From an uncultured Agathobaculum sp. (GTDB lineage Bacteria > Bacillota > Clostridia > Oscillospirales > Butyricicoccaceae): a stretch of DNA of 11,708 nucleotides. Within the stretch, counting starts at the first letter, position 1. Each line of letters begins with the position of its first letter. The notes below the pieces were generated by a model, which saw nothing but the letters and a program-made list of their open reading frames with translations, was not told the origin of the DNA and searched no databases. Positions 1 to 5,287 of this stretch are shown piece after piece. The translations under genes were made by a program, and so were the position numbers. The stretch spans positions 1 to 11,708 of the forward strand of contig CAKSVR010000061.1 in the NCBI GenBank assembly GCA_934504345.1. The letters run 5' to 3'.

Positions 1-40
1 GATTTTCTTTCGGTGCTGCTATTTTTTCCTTTGGAAATGC

Positions 41-79
41 AAAAGCCCGCCTTGGCGTAAGGCCAAAACGGACTTTTTT
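41..79 (+). terminator. Intrinsic-terminator-like hairpin
   Basis: Stem 41-56 pairs with 62-77 with one A-C mismatch and a 2-nt internal loop, around a GTAAG loop, and is followed by T's up to 79. The left arm begins with A's, so the minus strand also reads stem then TTTT and the hairpin could work in both directions. The gene it serves would lie left of the window or in the 114-249 stretch; neither is visible as coding sequence. Confidence 0.55.
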
Positions 80-88
80 GACAAGCTG

Positions 89-113
89 AGACCTGTACAT
101 TACGTACAGGTCT
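89..113. repeat. Perfect 10-bp hairpin
   Basis: Bases 89-98 are the exact reverse complement of 104-113, with a 5-nt ATTAC loop. On the plus strand it is followed by TTTCCCTTTT, a weak T-tract, so it could be a second terminator in tandem with the one at 41-79. On the minus strand no T-tract follows. No gene is seen next to it. Confidence 0.5.
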
Positions 114-249
114 TTCCCTTTTAGGAACCCGTGAAGTCCCTGACTTTCTAACGCAACTAATACAAGCAGGGGAGCCACAGGCTTAAAAAATTATTATGAG
201 TATAGTATAGCACATTGAGATGTGATTATGAATACTAATTTATAAAAAT
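114..249. other. Non-coding stretch left of the IS
   Basis: No coding frame of any length is seen. A TCCCTG segment near 137 can pair with CAGGGGA near 167. On the minus strand TATACT at 204-209 is preceded by TGC (210-212), an extended -10 type promoter, which would fire leftward into the hairpins at 89-113 and 41-79. That arrangement would suit a small RNA of about 150 nt, but I recognise no RNA family. The segment ends at the insertion sequence. Confidence 0.3.
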
Positions 250-250
250 G

Positions 251-276
251 GTAAATTGTAAAATGAAATTGAACAC
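251..276 (+). repeat. Left terminal inverted repeat of the IS
   Basis: 26 bases that match the reverse complement of 1430-1455 at 22 of 26 positions. The matches are at the two ends (GTAAATTG outside, AAATTGAACAC inside) and the four mismatches lie in the middle. Confidence 0.85.
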
Positions 277-290
277 ATAAAAAAGTCCAC

Positions 291-355
291 AGCGTTGAGG
301 AAGTCTGTTAGAATAAAGCTACCACACAATCTTCAGACAGAAAGGACTCAACGCT
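291..355 (+). promoter_or_regulatory. Hairpin masking the transposase translation start
   Basis: Bases 291-299 (AGCGTTGAG) are the exact reverse complement of 347-355, which directly precede the ATG at 356. A second stem, GTCTG at 303-307 with CAGAC at 334-338, lies inside. The AAAGGA ribosome binding site (341-346) falls between the two stem arms and is partly enclosed. In a transcript entering from outside the element this fold would hamper translation, a device known from several insertion sequences. That role here is inference. Confidence 0.5.
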
Positions 356-1414
356 ATGGAACACATTCATTCTAACACAAATTTCACAGAACGCAAGAGA
401 GGACAGCATTTAAGCCTGGACGAAAGAGGTATCATACAGGCGCTCAAAAAGGAAGGGCGCAGCAACCATTATATTGCAGATCAACTGAACTGCAGTGTAT
501 CCACCATCGGCTATGAGCTGCGGCGAGGCACGCCAGCGTACTGCGGAAAAGGCCGCAGACCGGAATATTCTGCAAAACGTGGAGAAGCGGCATATAGACA
601 AAATCGGAGTCGCTGCCATCGTTCACATTCTGTGCCGAGAAGCTCTGATTTCATGCGCTGGATGGCAGAGAAAGTTCGAGAATTCTATTAGTCTTTTGAT
701 GTATGCGTCGGTTACGCACGACGCAGGAAACTGTTTCCGGAAGAGCAGCCCCCCTGCACGAAAACACTCTATAACCTGCTATGGAAGGGAGAACTCCCTG
801 TTTCACTTTTCGAACTTCCTGAAGTGTTAAACCGACGAAAACGTAAAAAACCTTGTATTCACAAACGAATATGTGGAAAATCAATCGATGAACGTCCGGC
901 AAAAGCAGCGGCTCGGGATACGTTCGGACATTGGGAATCCGATACGGTTGTGGGCCGGAAACGAGCCGGTGAAGCAGCGGTATTTACGATTGTCGAACGA
1001 TTGACCGGGTACTATATCTCAATCCGCATCGACGGTAAGAATACGGCAGGTGTTGCAGATGCGATGGAACAGTTGAAGGCGCAGTACAGAGAGAAATTTT
1101 CGCAGGTTTTTCGCTCGATCACCACGGATAATGGCAGCGAGTTTGCATCATTTGACGAATTTGAAGCATCCGGAGTCTCGATTTATTTTGCGCACCCCTA
1201 CACTTCCTACGAGCGGCCTGTCAACGAACGGACTAACCGGCAGCTGCGCAGATTTCTCCCCAAAGGCAAATCGATCAACAGCGTTTCAGCGGAACAGGTT
1301 CTCATGTTTGCAGACGAAATCAACGCTACTCCCAGAAAACGGCTGGATTATCACACTCCGGATGAGCTCTTTGAGGCCCACCTCGACCAGATCTATGCGG
1401 TTGCTTATGTTTAA
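356..1414 (+). pseudogene. IS30-family transposase, interrupted by one amber codon
   Basis: One frame runs from ATG 356 to TAA 1412-1414 (352 residues if read through), the usual length for the family. The only break is TAG at 689-691, codon 112. The N-terminal piece has the IS30 helix-turn-helix region (about residues 15-60, with LSLDERGII and STIGYELRRGTP). The C-terminal piece has the DDE catalytic core: D196 in GHWESD, D258 in TTDNGSEF and E291 in RPVNER, then the family ending LDYHTPDELFEA. The codon after the stop begins SFDVCVGYARR; relatives usually have W-S at this point, so TGG to TAG is the likely single mutation. Ribosome binding site AAAGGA at 341-346. The downstream piece could restart at GTG 824 but would lack the DNA-binding domain. 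A sequencing error or readthrough cannot be excluded. Confidence 0.88.
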
Positions 1415-1429
1415 ACTTTGTTCTGACAG

Positions 1430-1455
1430 GTGTTCAATTTGTTATTGCAATTTAC
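1430..1455 (-). repeat. Right terminal inverted repeat of the IS
   Basis: Partner of 251-276, 22 of 26 matches in inverted orientation. It lies 15 nt after the transposase stop codon, the expected place in an IS30-family element. Confidence 0.85.
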
Positions 1456-1489
1456 AAATATATGGAAAGCAAAACTAAATAAAAGGAGC

Positions 1490-1524
1490 CAGGGGCGGTG
1501 TACGAACTTCGTACACCGCCCCTG
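1490..1524. repeat. Perfect 17-bp palindrome beside the IS
   Basis: Bases 1490-1506 are the exact reverse complement of 1508-1524 around one central C; as a hairpin it would have a 16-bp stem with an ACT loop. It is GC-rich in an otherwise AT-rich stretch. No T-tract follows on either side, so it is not a standard terminator. It starts 35 nt outside the right end of the IS. Confidence 0.7.
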
Positions 1525-1666
1525 CTGGCATTGATTGTTGTCGTATAAAGAACTGTGTGCTCTGATTTTACAAAGAGTACCAATGAAGACTGGAAAATTT
1601 GTGAGATAAGATATTTTTATAAAATGACGTATAACTGCAACACAGAAAAAGGCTTAACCGTACAAA

Positions 1667-1828
1667 TTATCTCCTATATCTTAATGCCGAAAGTCCGAAC
1701 TGTTCGGTAGAGATTGTGATAGAATCACCATTATAGACGATTGTGGATTTTGCTGTCGTTTCTATATCACGAGTAAAAAATGATGCATTATCCTTTTTAT
1801 TCCATTTATTATCATTTTTATTAATTAA
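1667..1828 (-). pseudogene. 3' remnant of an unidentified gene
   Basis: On the minus strand a frame is open from just after TAA 1829-1831 to TAA 1667-1669, 53 codons, with no ATG, GTG or TTG start in frame. The predicted end reads ...AKSTIVYNGDSITISTEQFG then LSALRYRR. Its alternating hydrophobic pattern and clean end look like the last strands of a beta-rich protein, such as the C-terminal sandwich of a secreted enzyme. I do not recognise the family. Upstream the frame closes and the DNA becomes very AT-rich, so the 5' part is missing or decayed. A chance open frame is possible: composition and ending are the only evidence. Confidence 0.35.
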
Positions 1829-1910
1829 TTAGTTTTCTTCTTATTTTTTAATATAATTTATAATTTTACCATTTAAAACACTATTACATTTTACTTTTTT
1901 GCAAATATGT

Positions 1911-1954
1911 AACAAGTAAAAAATGATTCAATAAGACCATTTTTCTTACTTGTT
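1911..1954. repeat. AT-rich imperfect inverted repeat
   Basis: Arm 1911-1925 (AACAAGTAAAAAATG) pairs with 1938-1954 apart from a 2-nt insertion; the loop is about 12 nt. Both arms are A/T-rich, so it could be a weak terminator. No adjacent gene is evident. Confidence 0.4.
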
Positions 1955-2020
1955 TCCATCTACGCATACGACTTTCCCCTTTTGGGGTTGCCTGCCCGGA
2001 GGTTTTCTAAGTGCTCCGAA

Positions 2021-2060
2021 AAATACAAAAAACCGCTGATTTCTTACGAAATCAGCGGTT
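2021..2060 (-). terminator. Intrinsic terminator of tRNA-fMet
   Basis: Perfect 13-bp stem, 2031-2043 with 2048-2060, and a 4-nt loop. Read on the minus strand it is followed by TTTTGTATTTTT. It begins 6 nt beyond the CCA end of the tRNA, as expected for a single-gene tRNA transcript. Confidence 0.9.
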
Positions 2061-2065
2061 AAACA

Positions 2066-2141
2066 TGGTTGCGGGGACAGGACTTGAACCTGCGGCCTCC
2101 GGGTTATGAGCCCGACGAGCTACCAACTGCTCTACCCCGCG
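2066..2141 (-). tRNA. Initiator tRNA-fMet (anticodon CAT)
   Basis: A 76-nt cloverleaf on the minus strand with encoded CCA at 2066-2068. Acceptor arms CGCGGGG and CCCCGCA pair except for C1-A72, the mismatch that marks bacterial initiator tRNA and allows formylation. The anticodon stem has the three consecutive G-C pairs (GGGCTCATAACCC) needed for P-site binding, with anticodon CAT complementary to 2106-2108. The T arm contains GGTTCAAGTCC. It has its own promoter (2181-2209) and terminator (2021-2060), so it is a single-gene unit. It sits between the histidine kinase gene and the AT-rich region. Confidence 0.96.
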
Positions 2142-2180
2142 ATATAGCTTTTATGCAGCTCTCTTTCAGAGTGCTTATAT

Positions 2181-2209
2181 ACTATACCACAGGCAGAACC
2201 CATTGTCAA
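2181..2209 (-). promoter_or_regulatory. SigA-type promoter of tRNA-fMet
   Basis: On the minus strand TTGACA (2204-2209) and TATAGT (2181-2186) are separated by exactly 17 nt, near the vegetative consensus. The transcript would start near 2174, leaving a 5' leader of about 33 nt before the tRNA. No other gene on this strand is close enough to own it. Confidence 0.85.
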
Positions 2210-2231
2210 GCGGAAATTCAAAATTTCCGCT
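2209..2231. terminator. Hairpin at the 3' end of the two-component operon
   Basis: A 10-bp stem, 2209-2218 with 2222-2231 and a 3-nt loop, starts 8 nt after the kinase stop codon. On the minus strand it is followed by TTGACA, not a T-tract, because the -35 box of the tRNA promoter overlaps its last bases. It may be an imperfect terminator or an RNA-stabilising 3' hairpin. Confidence 0.5.
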
Positions 2232-2239
2232 CGACAAAT

Positions 2240-3772
2240 TCAAACTTTTTCCGATTCGGCTTCGCCGAGCACATCCGGCACTTCAAACCAGAAGCAGATG
2301 CCGCCCTCGACGTTCTCCACGCCGCAGGCGCCGTGCAGCGTATCCGCGATGGCGCGCACGAGCGACAGTCCGATGCCGGTGCCGCCGGCCTCGCGAGTGC
2401 GGGCGCGGTCGGTGCGGTAGAACTTCTCCCAGATCTTACCGAGCTCCTCCTCCGGCAGGCCGTCGCCCTCGTTGAACACGGACAGGCGCACGCCGCCGTT
2501 CACGCGGGCCGCCGAAATCTCAATGCGCCTGCCTTCCGGCGTATAGCGGATGGCATTGGACAGGTAATTCATCAGCACCTGATCGAGCAGGTCACCGTCC
2601 GTGCGGACCGTGATATGCGTATCCTCATACTGCACGGCAAGCCCGCGGTTTTCGCACAAAACAGCGGTTTTACGCACCGCTTCCTCGCAGAGCGCGTGCA
2701 GGTCGATGTCCTCATCGTAGGTCTGCTCCGCGCCGAGCTCCAGCCGCGACAAACTGAGCAGCTGCATGACCAGCTTGTTCATGTGGTCGGCCTCGTCCGC
2801 GATGGTGTTGCAGTAGAATTTGCGGTCCTCCGGGTCGTCCGCCACGCCCGCCGTCAGGCCCTCGGCGTAGCCCTGAATGAGCGCGATCGGCGTTTTCAGC
2901 TCGTGCGACACGTTCACGATAAACTCCTGCCGCATATTGTCGATGCGCTCTTTTTCTTCGATTTCCTGCGCGAGCTGGTCGTTGGACTCTTTCAGCTCCC
3001 CGATGGCCTGCTCCAGATACGCAGAAAGCCGGTTGAGCGACTGTCCGAGCTGGTCGATCTCATCGCCGTTTTTGCCCGTGCCGGTGTACTGGGTCGAGAA
3101 ATCCAGCTCACTCATGCGGTCGGCCAGCCCGGCCATCTGGATGAGCGGGCGCGTGAACTGCCGCGAGATAACATAGCCGCAGCCCAGACAAATAAGCAGC
3201 GCACAGCCGCCTGCAATGAGCAGAAATACCAGATTCAGCGAAGAATTTTGTTTGATATACGCATAGGGCATATACGCGACCAGATACTCCCCGCCGTCCG
3301 CATCAAGCGAGCCGACAAGGCACAGATACTGGTCGTTATCGCGCAGACTGACTGTTAAAAACTGATATTCGTTCTTTTCGAGCATGGACCAGTCGTGATT
3401 CTGAATGACAGAGGCCAGCACGGCCACACTGCGGAACTTCTGCTCCATGTGCCCGAAATCGAACACCGGCTCATTGTCGCGCAGCGCGGACGAGGTGATA
3501 GCATTGCCGTCCGCATCGGCCACCGCCAGACGGATGGCGCTGCGGCTCTCGTAGCTGTCCAGCAGCGAGGCAATATCCGCCGAATCGCTGTCATAATTGC
3601 TGCGTACGCTCACATAGGCATTTCTGAGCTCGCTGCGGCGCGTGAGCATATAGTAATCCTGATAGAAAAACACGTTCAGCAGCACCAGAATACCGATGAA
3701 CACCAGCGCAACAATGCTGATGGCCGCGAAAAACCTCACCCGGATAGACGAGCGTTGGAGTTTCAGCTTCAT
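2240..3772 (-). CDS. Sensor histidine kinase, membrane bound
   Basis: A 510-residue kinase that autophosphorylates on His and passes the phosphate to the response regulator encoded just upstream. Domain order: cytoplasmic tail, membrane segment about 13-36, extracellular sensor about 37-180, second membrane segment about 181-203, HAMP linker to about 255, coiled coil, and dimerisation domain with the H-box NVSHELKTPIALIQGY (His290). The ATPase domain has the N-box NYLSNAIRYT (Asn406), G1 GDGLP (Asp437), F-box WEKFYRTD and G2 GGTGIGLSLV. All catalytic motifs are intact, and the length fits the OmpR/PhoR-type class. The ATG overlaps the regulator's stop (ATGA, 3769-3772), which implies translational coupling, with GAGG directly upstream. 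The extracellular part matches no ligand-binding family I can name, so the signal is unknown. Confidence 0.93.
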   Translation of the reverse strand: MKLKLQRSSIRVRFFAAISIVALVFIGILVLLNVFFYQDYYMLTRRSELRNAYVSVRSNYDSDSADIASLLDSYESRSAIRLAVADADGNAITSSALRDNEPVFDFGHMEQKFRSVAVLASVIQNHDWSMLEKNEYQFLTVSLRDNDQYLCLVGSLDADGGEYLVAYMPYAYIKQNSSLNLVFLLIAGGCALLICLGCGYVISRQFTRPLIQMAGLADRMSELDFSTQYTGTGKNGDEIDQLGQSLNRLSAYLEQAIGELKESNDQLAQEIEEKERIDNMRQEFIVNVSHELKTPIALIQGYAEGLTAGVADDPEDRKFYCNTIADEADHMNKLVMQLLSLSRLELGAEQTYDEDIDLHALCEEAVRKTAVLCENRGLAVQYEDTHITVRTDGDLLDQVLMNYLSNAIRYTPEGRRIEISAARVNGGVRLSVFNEGDGLPEEELGKIWEKFYRTDRARTREAGGTGIGLSLVRAIADTLHGACGVENVEGGICFWFEVPDVLGEAESEKV

Positions 3773-4449
3773 GCCTCAAAGCGGTAACCGTAGCCGCGCA
3801 CGGTTTCGATCATGGTGCCGCACCCGCCGAGCTTGGCGCGCAGCTTTTTGACATGGGTATCCACGGTACGCAGATCGCCGAAGTAGTCGTATCCCCACAC
3901 AGCGTTGAGGATGCTCTCGCGCGACAGAGCGATGGCGCGGTTGTTCTTGAAGTAAATGAGCAGCTCGTACTCTTTCGGGGTCAGGTCGATGGCTTTTCCC
4001 TCCACCATCACCTCACGGCGCAGCTCGTTGACAGACAGTTTCCCGAGCTGTTCGAGCGGCGCACCGGCGCGGCCCTCGCGCTTGAGCAGCGCACGCACAC
4101 GCGCGGCCAGCACAATGGGCGAAAACGGCTTGGTGACGTAATCGTCCGCGCCGCCCTCAAGGCCGCGCACCTGATCCGCATCCTCCGCGCGGGCGGTGAG
4201 CATCATCACCGGCAGATGGCTCTCGCTGTGCTCCTGTTCGCGCAGCTCGCGCAGCACTTCAAAGCCGTCCATGCCCGGCATCATGACGTCCAGAATGGCC
4301 ATATCCAGTCCCGGACGGCGGTTTTCGAGAATATTCAGCGCTTCCTTGCCGTCAGCGGCCTCTACGATGGTGTGGCCGTCCCGCTTGAGGAAGTCGCTTA
4401 CCAGACGGCGGATACGCGCCTCGTCGTCTGCAATTAAAATAGTAGACAT
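3769..4449 (-). CDS. OmpR/PhoB-family response regulator
   Basis: A 226-residue DNA-binding regulator. The receiver domain (about 1-120) has acidic residues D8/D9, phosphoacceptor D54 in AILDVMMPG, T85 and K107 in VTKPFS. The winged-helix output domain (about 130-226) has LTPKEYELL, the recognition-helix region TVDTHVKKLRAKL and the ending GYGYRFEA. All signature residues are present. It is the first gene of a two-gene operon with the histidine kinase, overlapping it by 4 nt. The start is ATG 4447-4449, with AAGGTGG (complement of 4456-4462) 6 nt upstream. A TATACT (complement of 4481-4486) could be its -10, but no good -35 sits at the right distance. Target genes cannot be told from the window. 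Confidence 0.95.
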   Translation of the reverse strand: MSTILIADDEARIRRLVSDFLKRDGHTIVEAADGKEALNILENRRPGLDMAILDVMMPGMDGFEVLRELREQEHSESHLPVMMLTARAEDADQVRGLEGGADDYVTKPFSPIVLAARVRALLKREGRAGAPLEQLGKLSVNELRREVMVEGKAIDLTPKEYELLIYFKNNRAIALSRESILNAVWGYDYFGDLRTVDTHVKKLRAKLGGCGTMIETVRGYGYRFEA

Positions 4450-4540
4450 ACTATTCCACCTTACTGTTTAAGATAGGGTCAGTATACCGCCCGTGTTTGT
4501 TCGTTGTGTGAACTTTTTCAATAAAAATGCAGGAGTTTGG

Positions 4541-4688
4541 GTTCTCCGGTGCACACAAGGCGCGGGAGCGCTACGCCCTTTCCGGGCGACAGCCCTTCCC
4601 TCGGCAGCCGTTCTCTAGTGCACACGAGTTGCGAAGCAATACGCCGTTGCCGGGCTGGGGATTTCGCGCTCTGCAGAGCGCGGGAACG
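4541..4688 (+). repeat. 148-bp interspersed repeat, copy L
   Basis: It aligns without any gap to the reverse complement of 5106-5253 (position i pairs with 9794-i), about 80% identical by hand count, with a perfect 38-bp core (4618-4655). It is built of two degenerate subunits, each starting near GTGCACAC (4549 and 4618). It ends in a GC-rich hairpin (4665-4682) and GGAACG. No coding potential is credible. Confidence 0.85.
4665..4682 (+). repeat. Covarying hairpin of copy L
   Basis: CGCGCTCT pairs with AGAGCGCG around GC, giving an 8-bp palindrome. The aligned stem of copy R (5112-5129) keeps the fold with four complementary pair changes. Confidence 0.8.
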
Positions 4689-4692
4689 GTTT

Positions 4693-4735
4693 CCAAAAGG
4701 ATAGACACCCCCTACGGTGGTTTCTATCCTCTTGG
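4693..4735. repeat. Long imperfect hairpin
   Basis: CCAA 4693-4696 pairs with TTGG 4732-4735, AGGATAG 4698-4704 with CTATCCT 4724-4730, and an inner CACC with GGTG. It follows directly on repeat copy L. The role is unknown. Confidence 0.55.
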
Positions 4736-5053
4736 GACTCCATCTTCCGCCCTTTTGGGGATACCTCGGAGCGACGGAACGCAAGCGTTCCTACTTAGAG
4801 GTGGGACCGAAACAAGGAACGGCAGTACCGCTACCAGCTCGTAGGCCGCAAAGCGCCATTCCTTTCACAGCTGCGCTCAAGCCGTTAGAGCTCTGCAACA
4901 GTATTTACGCAAAACCCGTGCAATCTGCCGCGACCACTCCGCGACTACGCGGAAAACGGAAGCCGATACCCGTTCCTATATGCGAGTTACTTACGAAGTA
5001 GGGCCGCAAGGCCCGTTCGCGAGGCTGCTGAGGGAAAGGTAGGAGTTCAAAGA

Positions 5054-5085
5054 GGGAGGGAAACCGTAGGTGTCCCTCCCTTTTT
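5054..5085 (+). terminator. Terminator-like hairpin, plus strand
   Basis: GGGAGGGA (5054-5061) pairs with TCCCTCCC (5073-5080) and five T's follow. No T-tract follows on the minus strand, although all flanking genes are on that strand. If real, it ends a rightward transcript that starts inside the gap; no gene for such a transcript is visible. Confidence 0.5.
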
Positions 5086-5105
5086 GCGCCGCCGCGCGAG
5101 CGGCA

Positions 5106-5253
5106 CGTTCCCGCCGCTCGCAAGCGGCGAAATCCCCCGCCCGGCAACGGCGTATTGCTTCGCAACTCGTGTGCACCACGAAACGGCTGCCGAGGAAAGC
5201 GCTACCGCCCAGCCTCGGCGTATCGCTCACGCGACTCGTCTGCACCGGAAAAC
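5106..5253 (-). repeat. 148-bp interspersed repeat, copy R (inverted)
   Basis: Inverted partner of 4541-4688. A further TCGGCAGCCG box (complement of 5253-5262) at its outer edge matches the internal one (complement of 5184-5193) at a spacing of 69 nt, so the repeat is made of tandem units of about 69 nt. It ends about 35 nt from the rsmI stop codon. Confidence 0.85.
5112..5129 (-). repeat. Covarying hairpin of copy R
   Basis: CGCCGCT pairs with AGCGGCG around CGCA, a 7-bp stem. It occupies the same place in the repeat as 4665-4682, with equal length but a different stem sequence. Confidence 0.8.
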
Positions 5254-5287
5254 GGCTGCCGAGAAAAGACTGCCGTCCGGCACGTTT

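Larger units (their letters stand above)
250..1455 (+). mobile_element. IS30-family insertion sequence, about 1.2 kb
   Basis: One transposase reading frame fills the element and is bounded by 26-bp terminal inverted repeats (251-276 and 1430-1455). IS30 elements move by a DDE transposase through a circular intermediate. Size and single-gene layout fit the family. A 4-base AAAT sits directly outside both ends (246-249 and 1456-1459) and may be the target duplication, but the region is AT-rich, so this is weak and the left edge is uncertain by 1-2 bases. The transposase frame is broken, so this copy is probably immobile unless helped in trans or by readthrough. Confidence 0.85.
1456..2020. other. 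AT-rich spacer right of the IS
   Basis: About 565 bases, clearly more AT-rich than the coding regions to the right, especially 1790-1930. No complete gene is seen. It holds a strong palindrome (1490-1524), a coding remnant on the minus strand (1667-1828) and an AT-rich inverted repeat (1911-1954), all listed separately. A small CCCCTTTTGGGG palindrome lies at 1976-1987. The base composition and the IS suggest acquired DNA. Confidence 0.55.
4450..5287. other. 838-nt gene-free, hairpin-rich gap
   Basis: No reading frame here looks like a protein; the open frames are made of translated repeats. Going right: the regulator's leader (4450-4510), repeat copy L (4541-4688), an imperfect hairpin at 4693-4735, GGAACGC/GCGTTCC at 4776-4791 inside an outer ACCTC/GAGGT stem, TCCGCG-ACTA-CGCGGA at 4938-4953, TACTT-ACG-AAGTA at 4988-5000, GGGCC-GCAA-GGCCC at 5001-5014, a terminator-like hairpin at 5054-5085, and repeat copy R (5106-5253) in inverse orientation. 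Together they suggest a structured RNA or a mobile, palindromic repeat. The function is unknown. Confidence 0.65.

Noticed and set aside
2066..2090. tRNA-fMet 3' end as an attachment site
   Set aside because: No second copy of this sequence is seen in the window and no integrase gene is present.
2069..3358. A 429-codon open frame on the plus strand
   Set aside because: It is antisense to the histidine kinase and runs through the tRNA gene; no domain is seen.
4518..5001. Open frames of 84-105 codons on both strands of the repeat region
   Set aside because: They follow the inverted repeat and hairpins on both strands and contain the same repeated peptides, so they are translated repeats rather than genes.
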